Source: Flavobacterium arcticum (GTDB lineage Bacteria > Bacteroidota > Bacteroidia > Flavobacteriales > Flavobacteriaceae). Taken from it: 64,000 nucleotides of DNA. Shown in pieces: positions 8,009 through 16,643 of the stretch (within the stretch, counting starts at the first letter, position 1; each line of letters starts with the position of its first letter). The position numbers and the translations under genes are program-made. The stretch spans positions 1,672,501 through 1,736,500 of the forward strand of contig NZ_CP031188.1 in assembly GCF_003344925.1 (NCBI RefSeq), read 5' to 3'. The notes below the pieces were generated by a model. It was not told the DNA's origin, searched no databases, and saw only the letters and a list, made by a program, of their open reading frames with translations.

Positions 8009-8440
8009 ATGAGTATAACTAAATATATTTTAGTGATTTTATTATTTCCGATATTTATCGGTTGCAGTAGTGATAGTGTTAATAATAATAACAAGTATTT
8101 GCCTAATTACAATTTTTCTATCGATATTAATATGGATTTACCGTTGTATACTAATTTACAGTTTACGGCAAACCCTGTTTATATAGATCAGGCTGGAGTG
8201 GGTATTACTGGAATTTTTGTTATGAATACAGGAAGTGGTTATGTGGCTTATGAGTCTACTTGTCCGAATCAAGAAATAGCATCATGTTCTGCAATGACGC
8301 TGAATGGTATTATGGCGGTATGCCCTTGTGATGAATCGGAGTATAGTCTTTTTAATGGGCAGAGCGAAGGAAAAGAATATCCTTTAAAACAGTATAGGGT
8401 AGATGTTATCAATCCTAGCTTGATACGTGTTTCTAACTAA
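8009..8440 (+). CDS. Lipoprotein with a degenerate Rieske-like fold
   Basis: 143 residues. Lipobox FIGC with lipidated Cys19, then SSDS and Asn-rich linker, so it is exported and membrane-anchored. The C-terminal half has the spacing and sequence feel of a Rieske domain: YESTCPN (Cys85) and AVCPCDESEYSLFNGQ (Cys105, Cys107), followed by YPLKQYRV. A true Rieske site is C-x-H and C-x-x-H; here both His positions are Asn87 and Asp108. It therefore probably cannot hold a standard [2Fe-2S] cluster. The stop overlaps the next gene by one base. Confidence 0.8.
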   Translation: MSITKYILVILLFPIFIGCSSDSVNNNNKYLPNYNFSIDINMDLPLYTNLQFTANPVYIDQAGVGITGIFVMNTGSGYVAYESTCPNQEIASCSAMTLNGIMAVCPCDESEYSLFNGQSEGKEYPLKQYRVDVINPSLIRVSN

Positions 8441-8937
8441 TGCCTGTTATAAAAATAGAAACCTACATCGCTGCTGATATACAGGTTGTTTTTAATCTTT
8501 CGCAGAGTATAGATCTACATTTGGTTTCAGCTTCACAAACGAATGAAAAGGCGATTGCAGGAAAAACTACAGGGCTGATAGGTCTTGGAGAGAGTGTTAC
8601 TTGGCAAGCCCGACATTTTGGGATTAATCAGAGGCTTAGTATTGTTATAGCTGAATTTGAAGAACCGTATTATTTTGCAGATGAAATGACAAAAGGTGCT
8701 TTTGCAGCTATGCGTCATGAGCACACCTTTAAACAAATAGGGGATAAAGTGCTAATGACTGATGTGTTTAAGTACAAAAGTCCTTTGGGAATTTTAGGTA
8801 AACTTGCCGATGTATTATTCCTAGAACGCTATATGCGTAAATTTTTAATGAAACGAAATAGGGTACTTAAAGAAATTGCTGAAGACCCAAATAAGTATAA
8901 AAAAATCCTGCCACTGTACAGTGGCAGGATAACTTAA
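8440..8937 (+). CDS. SRPBCC (START-like) family protein
   Basis: 165 residues forming a helix-grip hydrophobic-pocket fold: begins MPVIKIETYIAADIQVVFNL, with the conserved GLIGLGESVTWQARHFG and FADEMTKGAFAAMRHEHTF segments of the flavobacterial cell-division-inhibitor-like SRPBCC group. Presumed ligand-binding, ligand unknown. The A of its ATG is the last base of the preceding stop codon (translational coupling). Its last codons (about 8905-8930) are the stem of the terminator used by the opposing TonB receptor gene, so coding and termination signals overlap. Confidence 0.88.
   Translation: MPVIKIETYIAADIQVVFNLSQSIDLHLVSASQTNEKAIAGKTTGLIGLGESVTWQARHFGINQRLSIVIAEFEEPYYFADEMTKGAFAAMRHEHTFKQIGDKVLMTDVFKYKSPLGILGKLADVLFLERYMRKFLMKRNRVLKEIAEDPNKYKKILPLYSGRIT
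8899..8930 (-). terminator. Terminator of the TonB receptor gene, inside the opposing CDS
   Basis: A 26-base perfect palindrome (arms ATCCTGCCAC/GTGGCAGGAT plus central TGTACA) at 8905-8930. On the minus strand it runs into a T7 tract (8899-8905); on the plus strand there is no T tract. It therefore mainly ends the minus-strand receptor gene while encoding the end of the SRPBCC protein. Confidence 0.88.
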
Positions 8938-8970
8938 ATTAAAATAGCAATATGAATTAATTTAAATTTT

Positions 8971-11163
8971 TTAAAATTTAAGTGTTGCACCTACTAAAAA
9001 GTTGATGCCAGCTTGTGGGTAGTAGTATGGGTCGCCATACATATAACCGTTAGACACATACTCTTCATCAAAAATATTGTTTACTAGCCCGTTAAGCACA
9101 ATACCTTTAAATATCGATTTTGTTTTAATTTCGTAAGAGATGTTTAAGTCGCTCACAAAATAACTGTCTAGTTTTGAGTTGCTCGATTCGTAGTTATCCA
9201 TAAACTGTTCGCCTACAAATTTTGACAATAGTGCTACTTGAAAGTTTTTAGTAGGTATATATATTAATTGGTTACCTGCTATAATGCTTGGAGAAAAAGC
9301 AATTTCGGTATTACCTAAGTTTTCAGGCCCACTATCACCTTCGTTATAAAAATCTACATTTTTATTATCACTTAGTGCCACATTAGGGCGCAGTACCCAT
9401 TTGTCTGTAAGAAATAAAGTAGCTTCGGCTTCTAGTCCCATTCTGTAGCTATCGCCACTATTTGCATATATAGGCGAACCTACATCGTTAAGCGCACCTG
9501 TTAGTACCAACTGATCTTTATATTGCATATAATATCCATTTATGGTCAGTTGGTTTCTACCTGATTTATAACGCCAACCTAGCTCAAAATCATTAAGGCT
9601 TTCTGGTTTAACACTTCCACTTTCATAATCAGTACGGCGAGGTTCTTTGTTAGCACGAGCATAAGAGAAATAAATACTGTTATTATCGTTAGCTATATAA
9701 GTAAGACCTGCTTTTGGGTTAAAAAAGTTAAAAGTATCATCTACAGGTATTGGTGCAGAAGCATCTTCTAGTACATTACTAGCATTATAGTTTACAGTAC
9801 GGTACTGCATATCTCCAAATAGGCTAAATTTAGAGGTTAAGTTATAATTAGCTTTTGCAAATACATTAAAGTCTGTTTTCTCTGCATCATTATCATAATA
9901 CTTGTCGTATGGTTGTACACCTGCCGAGTTTCTTGCCCAAATAATGTTGCCAAAGTGTGCGCCTTCATACTTGTTCCATGCACCACCAAATACAACATCT
10001 AAACCGTTATTTTTATAGTTAGCAGAGAAAGTAGTACCATAAAAATCATTGTCTAGCCACTTGCGTGTAATTAGGTCAGATCCTGGAGCAATCTCGCCAT
10101 AATAGTCTACCATCTCTGTAGCCCCAATGCCAGGGTATCCTGCCACAGGTACATTATCACGGTAGTTTTCATAATAGCCTTTACCTCTAGTATAATGCAG
10201 AGCAATATTAGTATTCCAGTTATTATTCAGTTTTTCATTCCAATGCAATTGGTAATGGTCTTGCTGGTAGTTATCAACCTCATCCTTATAATAGCGTATA
10301 TTACCCTCAATATCAGTATAAATTCCTGATGAGTTAAAACGACGATCACTATCTAAAGTAGCTTTGTCTATACCATTCCATGCTTGGTAGGTACGTTCTT
10401 TACCACCAAATACTAAGGCTTTTATTAAGGTAGAACCATATACATATGTTCCTTGCAAGAAGTACGATTTTAGGTCAGATTCTGCTCTATCAAGATACCC
10501 GTCAGATGCAATGTTAGATAGTCGTCCTGCTATTTCAAAACGATCGTTCATTAACCCTGTGCTGAATTTTACGGTATGCTTGCGAGAGTTAAAACTACCA
10601 AAAGAGTTAGAGATTTCTCCGCTAGATTCATTGCTATACCCATCGGTAAGCAAGTTAAGGCTTGCGCCAAATGCACCTGCTCCGTTAGTAGATGTACCTA
10701 CACCACGTTGTAGCTGTATATTCTCTACAGACGAGGCAAAATCGGGCATGTTTACCCAAAATGACCCGTGCGACTCTGCATCGTTATACGGTATACCGTT
10801 TAGAGTAACGTTTACACGGCTAGCATCGGCACCACGTACTCGTATGCCTGTATAACCTATACCATTACCAGCATCTGAAGTGGTAACTACAGATGGTAAA
10901 AAGTTAAGCAATAAGGGTATGTCTTGCCCTAAGTTACGAGGAGCAATTTCTTCCTTACTAATGTTGCTAAATGTTACAGGTGTTTGTGCCGTTACTCGTA
11001 CTGCTTGTAGCAATACTTCTTCTAGTTTGTAGTCTGGTGCTTTTGTAGAGTCTTGTTGTTGCTCTGGTACTGTTTGTGCCATAGCACCCATTGCAAAAAA
11101 GCTTAAAGCTAACGGGAAAATGTTTTTCTTTTTCCTGTTGAAATGATTGAATAAAAGTTTCAT
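8971..11163 (-). CDS. TonB-dependent outer-membrane receptor, probably for thiamin
   Basis: 730 residues. Signal peptide about 1-29 (ending GAMAQ), a short N-terminal region with the TonB-box-like LEEVLLQAVRVTAQTP, plug domain about 55-170 (RNLGQDIPLLLNFLPSVVTT, GIRVRGADASRVNVTLNGIP), then a 22-strand barrel ending in Phe (FLVGATLKF). Unlike SusC it has no N-terminal carboxypeptidase-like domain. A TPP riboswitch lies in its leader (11267-11347), which in Bacteroidota marks receptors for thiamin or its precursors; substrate is inferred from that. It is transcribed alone. Confidence 0.93.
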   Translation of the reverse strand: MKLLFNHFNRKKKNIFPLALSFFAMGAMAQTVPEQQQDSTKAPDYKLEEVLLQAVRVTAQTPVTFSNISKEEIAPRNLGQDIPLLLNFLPSVVTTSDAGNGIGYTGIRVRGADASRVNVTLNGIPYNDAESHGSFWVNMPDFASSVENIQLQRGVGTSTNGAGAFGASLNLLTDGYSNESSGEISNSFGSFNSRKHTVKFSTGLMNDRFEIAGRLSNIASDGYLDRAESDLKSYFLQGTYVYGSTLIKALVFGGKERTYQAWNGIDKATLDSDRRFNSSGIYTDIEGNIRYYKDEVDNYQQDHYQLHWNEKLNNNWNTNIALHYTRGKGYYENYRDNVPVAGYPGIGATEMVDYYGEIAPGSDLITRKWLDNDFYGTTFSANYKNNGLDVVFGGAWNKYEGAHFGNIIWARNSAGVQPYDKYYDNDAEKTDFNVFAKANYNLTSKFSLFGDMQYRTVNYNASNVLEDASAPIPVDDTFNFFNPKAGLTYIANDNNSIYFSYARANKEPRRTDYESGSVKPESLNDFELGWRYKSGRNQLTINGYYMQYKDQLVLTGALNDVGSPIYANSGDSYRMGLEAEATLFLTDKWVLRPNVALSDNKNVDFYNEGDSGPENLGNTEIAFSPSIIAGNQLIYIPTKNFQVALLSKFVGEQFMDNYESSNSKLDSYFVSDLNISYEIKTKSIFKGIVLNGLVNNIFDEEYVSNGYMYGDPYYYPQAGINFLVGATLKF

Positions 11164-11164
11164 C

Positions 11165-11181
11165 CGTAAATAATGTTTACG
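11165..11181 (-). promoter_or_regulatory. Hairpin next to the receptor start codon
   Basis: CGTAAA-CATTA-TTTACG lies one base upstream of the ATG of the TonB receptor. It could act as the expression platform of the upstream riboswitch by masking the start region; this is inference. Confidence 0.4.
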
Positions 11182-11266
11182 AATAAAAGGGGCAATTATT
11201 CCTGGTTTTGTTAAAAATTAATATTTGTTATAACCTTAAGTAGAGGCGTGCACTCCTTTACTCTTG

Positions 11267-11347
11267 GTCTTTTTCCCTTGGCAGCATTACCCGCCCAGGT
11301 TCTTTGGGTATGATCTCAGCCTGATATATTAGGCACCCCTTTGAGAC
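11267..11347 (-). ncRNA. TPP (THI-box) riboswitch
   Basis: Reading the minus strand: P1 arm GTCT (11347-11344), AAGGGGTGCC, a short P3 arm, GGCTGAGATCATACCC, then GAACCTGGGCGGGTAATGCT, GCCAAGGGA and the closing AGAC (11270-11267). These are the conserved TPP aptamer blocks: GGGGUGCC, CUGAGA, ACCC, GAACCUG, GGGUAAUGC and AGGGA. It senses thiamin pyrophosphate and represses the downstream TonB receptor. No classical terminator follows before the ATG, so control is probably translational, or by an alternative structure in the about 100-base stretch to the gene. Confidence 0.95.
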
Positions 11348-11351
11348 GGCG

Positions 11352-11359
11352 CAAAAGTA
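11352..11359 (-). promoter_or_regulatory. -7 element driving the TPP riboswitch transcript
   Basis: TACTTTTG on the minus strand (TAnnTTTG) places the transcription start about at 11345, exactly at the P1 arm of the riboswitch. Confidence 0.6.
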
Positions 11360-11469
11360 GTAAAACTTTTTTGATGGATAACTTAGATTTTTAGAATATT
11401 GAATTTTTAGAATAGCAATATATATAATAGTCTTGTAATCTAATATTCAAACTATCTAATGGTCTTGTT

Positions 11470-11871
11470 TTAATGTTCGGGTGGTTTGCGCAACTGTTTT
11501 TTCTCAGAAAGGTTCTTTTTATTTTTAAGTCGTTTTTTGATAACCGATTTTGGTATTCGTGTTGGCTTTCTAATTTTGGGTACTACAAGTGCGCCATCCA
11601 TTATCTGGATGAAACGCTTAATAACAATGTCTTTATTGCGTATTTGGCTACGGTCTTCGTCACAATTCAGGATTAATATACCTTCGTTTGTTAACCTATT
11701 AGCAAGGTTTGTAGTTGCTAATAATTTCTCCTCTTCTGTTAAAGCTTTAGATTCTTGTATGTTAAAGTTAAGTACTACTTTGCTGGCTACTTTGTTTACA
11801 TTTTGTCCGCCTGCACCGCTACTGCGTACTGCTTTAAAGTCAAGTTCTTGTATAATGAGCTCTTTGTTCAT
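11470..11871 (-). CDS. arfB: Alternative ribosome-rescue factor ArfB (peptidyl-tRNA hydrolase)
   Basis: 133 residues, normal length. Releases ribosomes stalled on truncated mRNA. The GGQ catalytic motif is at residues 21-23 in SSGAGGQNVNKVASKVVL, and the basic C-terminal tail (KKRLKNKKNLSEKKQLRK) is the part that enters the empty mRNA channel. It lies 51 bases after the DUF4301 gene on the same strand and is upstream of, but separate from, the riboswitch-controlled receptor. Confidence 0.96.
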   Translation of the reverse strand: MNKELIIQELDFKAVRSSGAGGQNVNKVASKVVLNFNIQESKALTEEEKLLATTNLANRLTNEGILILNCDEDRSQIRNKDIVIKRFIQIMDGALVVPKIRKPTRIPKSVIKKRLKNKKNLSEKKQLRKPPEH

Positions 11872-11922
11872 GATTAAATTCTAAAATTTAGATTTCAGAA
11901 TCAATCTAAAATCTACAATACT

Positions 11923-13824
11923 TTATTGTGGCTGGTGTGCCGGTTTTAATAAATCGTTTACGGTTTTTACAGGGCTAAACGTATCTAAAGGTACTTCGGC
12001 AAAAACAGTTATCCATCCTGCCATAGCACCATTCCATAACCCAGGTAATTCGTATGATTTTACATCTTTACCCAAACGGTTTTTAGTTACTATAAAACCT
12101 GTGTTTTCGTCTACATATTCGTTAAGGTTAAAATATTCGCCTTTATAATTTTTTAATCCGCACACAAGATCAACGGGGTTAAAGTGTGTCGATTGTGATA
12201 AAATTAGTTTTTGGTTGGCATTTTTCATGTCTATTTGCGAACTTTCTACAATTTGTAGCGATAGCTTTCCTTTTTCTTCCTCTACCCAAAACGGACCGCC
12301 TCCAGGTTCGCCTTCATTTTTTACCATACCACATACTCGTATAGGGCGATTAAGCAGTTGGCGCGCATATTCTACCCTGTTTTCATGCGTGAATTTCGAT
12401 ACATCGGCAGGTATATGTTGCGAAAGTTGTTTTTTAGCAAACTCAAATATTTCTTTTACTTCTTCTTCTTCACTAACATTGCCTTCGTCTATGCGATGTA
12501 GGTAAATAAATAGTTGTTCTTGTAGCTCTATTAAACTACCTGCTAATGCTTTTTTGTATAGTGATATTGTTTCTATATTGTTATGACTTACGTTGTCTAT
12601 GTTTTTTACAAAAACAATATCAGCCTCAAGGTTGTTGAGGTTTTCTATTAGTGCCCCATGCCCACCGGGTCTAAATAATATAGCACCGTTATCTTCTCTA
12701 AACGGTACATTGTTCATGTCTACAGCAAGGGTGTCGGTTTTTTTATGTTGATACGAGAAACTAAAATCAATACTTGTGCCTGATTCTTTTTCTACAGCAT
12801 TTTTTGATGTTGTTATAGCATCTAGAAAACCATCTAGATGTTCTTCGGATATCGTGAAATGTACATTACTCTTTTTTTGCGACTCGCTATAAGCAACACT
12901 TTCTTTAAGGTGTTCGCATACTGGAGTGGCAATGAAACCATCATATTGATGGAAAGGGAGTATACCTTTTGGTTTGTTAGCAAAGTCAAACCTTTCGTCT
13001 TGCAACATCGTCTTTATAAAGTTGTAAGCACGTGTGCTTTTGCTCCAATCGTTATAATTAGGATTTTCTTTTACGACATCTACTATAGCATTGAAAAACG
13101 GAAATTTATCTAACCCTACCAAAAAAGTATTAAGTGCAGTGTCTTTTTTTCTGTTTATATAAGCGTTTATAGTATCTTCTTCAGGGTTAAAACATACCAT
13201 GAATTCGTTTAAGAATTTAAACATACGGGTAGCTGCCCCCGATGCGGGTACAAACTTGGTAAGTTTAAAATTGTCTTTTTTACTTTCAAAATAAGCCGCG
13301 TAGTCTTCTGCCGATTTTTTGGGTAATTTAAAAATACCATCGTTTATAACAGCAGGCTTTTTTAGGGTTATTTTATTAATGCCATTTATAAAAGTATTTA
13401 TTTGGTTTTCTATTTTCTCTATACTTATACCTCTATTATAAATATCTGTATAATCTTTTATAGTAAAGCCAAGGGATATTGCTTTTTTAAGATCGTTAAT
13501 AGCTTTCTTTGCATTTAATGCAAGCATATCTCCATCTGCTATAATTGTAATATAATTACTATTGTTTCTATCTAAAAGAGCAATAAGTTCTTTTGTTTTA
13601 TCGTCTTCTATAACTGGTGTAGCTATAACTATTATTTTATGGTCGGCAAATTTATTTTTTTTAGACATTGCTTTCTCAATGTCTAGTACTCTAGTTATTG
13701 CCATATTACCTAGATTTTCTTCTGATTCAATAGCTTCTGAAACTAAACTAGCAGTTGTGCTGGTTGGGGCATAAATAATAATATTTACGATGCTTGTATT
13801 TGGTTTTGTAATGTTCTTTTCCAT
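11923..13824 (-). CDS. DUF4301 family protein with an extra N-terminal domain
   Basis: 633 residues from the ATG at 13824. Residues about 120-633 are the DUF4301 domain, an uncharacterised Bacteroidota family: ISIEKIENQI near the start, then FVPASGAATRMFKFLNEF, ILPFHQYDG and RPGGHGALIENLNNLEADIV. The FVPASGAATRM and GGHGAL segments resemble nucleotidyl-transferase-like motifs, but function is unknown. Residues 1-119 are extra compared with usual members, which begin near FTIKDY; this part alternates strands and helices (VNIIIYAP, KIIVIATPV, NYITIIADGD) like a receiver or Rossmann fold without the catalytic Asp. The first 40 bases overlap the end of pnuC. Confidence 0.85.
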   Translation of the reverse strand: MEKNITKPNTSIVNIIIYAPTSTTASLVSEAIESEENLGNMAITRVLDIEKAMSKKNKFADHKIIVIATPVIEDDKTKELIALLDRNNSNYITIIADGDMLALNAKKAINDLKKAISLGFTIKDYTDIYNRGISIEKIENQINTFINGINKITLKKPAVINDGIFKLPKKSAEDYAAYFESKKDNFKLTKFVPASGAATRMFKFLNEFMVCFNPEEDTINAYINRKKDTALNTFLVGLDKFPFFNAIVDVVKENPNYNDWSKSTRAYNFIKTMLQDERFDFANKPKGILPFHQYDGFIATPVCEHLKESVAYSESQKKSNVHFTISEEHLDGFLDAITTSKNAVEKESGTSIDFSFSYQHKKTDTLAVDMNNVPFREDNGAILFRPGGHGALIENLNNLEADIVFVKNIDNVSHNNIETISLYKKALAGSLIELQEQLFIYLHRIDEGNVSEEEEVKEIFEFAKKQLSQHIPADVSKFTHENRVEYARQLLNRPIRVCGMVKNEGEPGGGPFWVEEEKGKLSLQIVESSQIDMKNANQKLILSQSTHFNPVDLVCGLKNYKGEYFNLNEYVDENTGFIVTKNRLGKDVKSYELPGLWNGAMAGWITVFAEVPLDTFSPVKTVNDLLKPAHQPQ

Positions 13825-14420
13825 GAAAAATAGCCTATAAATGCAACAATAGTTAAAAATATATAAAATATGCTGGTAACTGTTGCTCCTTTGTAGAACA
13901 AAAGAGGTATTGCAATTATATCGGCAATTATTAAGAAAATCCAATTCTCAATTTTTCGTTTTGCCAAAAGCCACATACCTACAAAGCAGAGTCCCGTTGT
14001 AAAAGTATCTACATAAGCCCACCAATATGTAAACTTATTGTTATAAATAAATACAATTGCTACAAATATAACAGAAACTATAAAAATTTGTATGCATTTG
14101 GCTACGTCTTTTGCAGTCATTTGATTTATTTCTAGAAGCTTGTCATCCTGCTTGTCTTTTCTACTCCATAGCATCCATCCATAGATACTCATAATAAAAT
14201 AATAGAAACTAATGATTACATCGCCATATAAATCCCATTGAAGAAACATATAGGTAAAAATAACAGTGCTTACAATTCCTGTTGGGTAAACAAGAATACT
14301 ATTGCGGGCAGAATAAACAACACTTAAAGCGCCGAATACTGAGGCTATTGCCTCTAGACAAATGTTTAGGGTGCTATAGTCTTTATATTGACTAAAAAGA
14401 AAATCTAAAATTTCGTTCAT
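13785..14420 (-). CDS. pnuC: PnuC-family vitamin transporter (nicotinamide riboside or thiamin)
   Basis: 211 residues with about seven transmembrane helices. The family signature SVVYSARNSILVYPTGIVST (about residues 36-55) and the YYFIMSIYGWMLW segment are present. PnuC proteins move nicotinamide riboside; the PnuT branch in Bacteroidota moves thiamin. A TPP-riboswitch-controlled receptor nearby suggests the thiamin branch, but this gene has no riboswitch of its own, so substrate is open. It follows the phosphopantetheinyl transferase by 15 bases and overlaps the start of the DUF4301 gene by 40 bases, one operon. Confidence 0.9.
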   Translation of the reverse strand: MNEILDFLFSQYKDYSTLNICLEAIASVFGALSVVYSARNSILVYPTGIVSTVIFTYMFLQWDLYGDVIISFYYFIMSIYGWMLWSRKDKQDDKLLEINQMTAKDVAKCIQIFIVSVIFVAIVFIYNNKFTYWWAYVDTFTTGLCFVGMWLLAKRKIENWIFLIIADIIAIPLLFYKGATVTSIFYIFLTIVAFIGYFSWKRTLQNQIQAS

Positions 14421-14435
14421 TATAATAAGTAGGCT

Positions 14436-15077
14436 TTATATATTGGTTGCTTCAAAACTATACACTAAAGTAAAGCCTTCTATTTCTTCAAATAAAAAAG
14501 TATAGTTAGTATTCATTTTTTCAAAAGTTACAGTTGCCGTGCCGTTAGCATCGTTAAGCATAAATGCATCAACATCAATGTGGTTTTTAAAACTAATACC
14601 TGGTAATGATATCATTTTAAACAAGGCTTCCTTTACGCCCCATATTGCGGTAAGCATTTTTATATAATGGTCTTTTCGTTCAGGTTGTAGGTAGCTAAAC
14701 TCCGAATTACAAAATTTACAGGCAATCTTCATTATTTTTTCGCGCTGCATTTCTATATCAATACCCACATTTCGTGAGCTTATTATAATTGCCGAAAACT
14801 GATGAGAGTGAGTAATAGATATATTTTTACCATTTTTAAGATGTGGTTTGCCATCATCGGTATAATAAAGATCAAAATCAGTATATCCAGCTTCTTGTAA
14901 TAACATTCTAACACTTAAGAAACCTCTGCGATGTTGTTCACTTTTCATACCATCTACACGGGTTAAACAAACATCTTTTAGACGTACTTGCTCAAAAAGT
15001 GCATCGTGGCTTTCGGTAATTTTCCAGACCAGTAGTTGTGTGTCATCATTTAGGGTAACAAATTTATATAGAGGCAT
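14436..15077 (-). CDS. 4'-phosphopantetheinyl transferase (Sfp type)
   Basis: 213 residues. Transfers the phosphopantetheine arm of CoA to a Ser of acyl- or peptidyl-carrier proteins. Family motifs are visible: RRGFLSVRMLL (CoA-binding region), GKPHL near residue 77, SITHSH (residues 87-92), VGIDIE with Mg ligands Asp107 and Glu109, and WGVKEALFK (Trp146 to Lys154, Glu150 as third metal ligand). All key residues are in place. First gene of the minus-strand group with pnuC and DUF4301; divergent from ahcY. Confidence 0.94.
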   Translation of the reverse strand: MPLYKFVTLNDDTQLLVWKITESHDALFEQVRLKDVCLTRVDGMKSEQHRRGFLSVRMLLQEAGYTDFDLYYTDDGKPHLKNGKNISITHSHQFSAIIISSRNVGIDIEMQREKIMKIACKFCNSEFSYLQPERKDHYIKMLTAIWGVKEALFKMISLPGISFKNHIDVDAFMLNDANGTATVTFEKMNTNYTFLFEEIEGFTLVYSFEATNI

Positions 15078-15184
15078 TAGAGTATTTGTAAGTGGTAGAA
15101 TTTATTTTATTGTTTTTCAAATGCTTATAACTTTTAACAAAGCCTAAATTATTCTTAAAGCTATGTGGTTATGCAGGAATTCGC

Positions 15185-15192
15185 TAAATTTG
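15185..15192 (+). promoter_or_regulatory. -7 element of the ahcY promoter
   Basis: TAAATTTG, 33 bases before the ahcY ATG (TAnnTTTG type). I see no SAH or SAM riboswitch in the short leader. Confidence 0.55.
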
Positions 15193-15225
15193 CATAAATC
15201 TTGATAATACAAATATACAATATTC

Positions 15226-16542
15226 ATGAGTACTAAAACTGTGCCCTACGTGGCTTACAAAGTAAAAGATATCGCCCTTGCAGAATGGGGTAGAAAAGAA
15301 ATAGAGCTTGCCGAAGCCGAAATGCCTGGACTAATGGCACTTCGTGAGGAGTATAAAAACGAGCAGCCACTTAAAGGCGCACGTATTGCAGGTTGCCTGC
15401 ACATGACGATACAAACTGCTGTACTTATAGAAACACTTGTAGCTCTTGGTGCAGATGTTACTTGGAGTTCATGTAATATATTCTCTACACAAGACCACGC
15501 TGCTGCTGCTATAGCTGCTGCCGGAATACCGGTATATGCTTGGAAAGGGCTTAACGAAGAAGAATTTGACTGGTGTATAGAGCAAACACTTTTCTTTGGA
15601 GAAGATCGTGAGCCGCTTAACATGATTCTTGATGATGGAGGAGATCTTACCAATATGGTATTTGACCGTTACCCAGAGTTAGCTAAAAATATTAAAGGAC
15701 TTTCTGAAGAAACTACTACAGGAGTACACCGTCTTTATGAAAGAATGAAGAATGGTACACTGGTTATGCCAGCTATAAACGTTAATGATTCGGTTACTAA
15801 ATCGAAATTTGATAACAAATACGGGTGTAAAGAAAGTGCTGTTGATGCTGTGCGTCGTGCAACTGACCTTATGCTTGCAGGTAAAAGAGTAGTAGTTTGT
15901 GGTTATGGCGATGTGGGTAAAGGTACTGCGGCTTCGTTTAGAGGTGCAGGTTCTATTGTTACCGTTACCGAGATTGACCCAATATGTGCGCTACAAGCTG
16001 CTATGGATGGTTTTGAAGTGAAAAGACTAGAAACTGTTATAGGTAATGCTGATATTGTTATAACTACTACAGGTAATAAAGATATTGTAGTAGGGCGTCA
16101 TTTCGAGATGCTAAAAGATAAAGCTTTAGTATGTAATATTGGTCACTTTGATAATGAGCTAGATATAGCTTGGTTAAACAAAAACCATGGTGCTAGTAAA
16201 GTAGAAATTAAACCACAGGTAGATAAATATACTATTAATGGTAAAGATATCATTATCCTTGCCGAAGGTAGATTAGTAAATCTTGGTTGTGCTACAGGAC
16301 ACCCAAGTTTTGTAATGAGTAACTCGTTTACTAACCAGACATTGGCACAAATAGAGCTTTGGAAAAATAGTGAAAACTATAAAAACGAAGTATATATGTT
16401 ACCAAAACACCTTGATGAAAAAGTGGCAGCATTACACCTTGCAAAACTAGGCGTAGAGCTAGAAACACTTAGAGAAGATCAAGCCGCTTATATCGGTGTA
16501 CCTGTTGAAGGACCATTTAAACCTGAGTATTACAGATACTAA
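15226..16542 (+). CDS. ahcY: Adenosylhomocysteinase (S-adenosyl-L-homocysteine hydrolase)
   Basis: 438 residues. Cleaves S-adenosylhomocysteine to adenosine and homocysteine in the cytosolic methyl cycle. Conserved blocks: [41 protein letters not shown], the NAD-binding loop [15 protein letters not shown] (about residues 225-240), CNIGHFDNE, and the C-terminal [10 protein letters not shown] and PFKPEYYRY that closes the neighbouring NAD site. Full length. A single-gene unit ended by the hairpin at 16568-16601. Confidence 0.98.
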   Translation: MSTKTVPYVAYKVKDIALAEWGRKEIELAEAEMPGLMALREEYKNEQPLKGARIAGCLHMTIQTAVLIETLVALGADVTWSSCNIFSTQDHAAAAIAAAGIPVYAWKGLNEEEFDWCIEQTLFFGEDREPLNMILDDGGDLTNMVFDRYPELAKNIKGLSEETTTGVHRLYERMKNGTLVMPAINVNDSVTKSKFDNKYGCKESAVDAVRRATDLMLAGKRVVVCGYGDVGKGTAASFRGAGSIVTVTEIDPICALQAAMDGFEVKRLETVIGNADIVITTTGNKDIVVGRHFEMLKDKALVCNIGHFDNELDIAWLNKNHGASKVEIKPQVDKYTINGKDIIILAEGRLVNLGCATGHPSFVMSNSFTNQTLAQIELWKNSENYKNEVYMLPKHLDEKVAALHLAKLGVELETLREDQAAYIGVPVEGPFKPEYYRY

Positions 16543-16567
16543 TTCTTATTTTTAGGATTTATTAGAT

Positions 16568-16601
16568 AAAAAAGCCTTCTGCATTGCAGAAGGCTTTTTG
16601 G
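16568..16601 (+). terminator. Rho-independent terminator after ahcY
   Basis: AAAAAAGCCTTCTGC / GCAGAAGGCTTTTT with loop ATT. It may also serve the convergent tag gene. Confidence 0.9.
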
Positions 16602-16643
16602 TTATATTTTTCTAGATACAAACTTCCATTCTAATTCAGCAAC

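Noticed and set aside
10511..10855. 114-residue plus-strand frame inside the TonB receptor gene
   Set aside because: Antisense shadow of a well-supported receptor gene; no promoter or family match.
13825..13944. Upstream ATG for the DUF4301 gene
   Set aside because: The additional 40 residues lie entirely in the pnuC coding region and do not look like a protein domain.
15078..15225. SAH or SAM riboswitch before ahcY
   Set aside because: The leader after the -7 element is only about 30 bases and shows no aptamer features.
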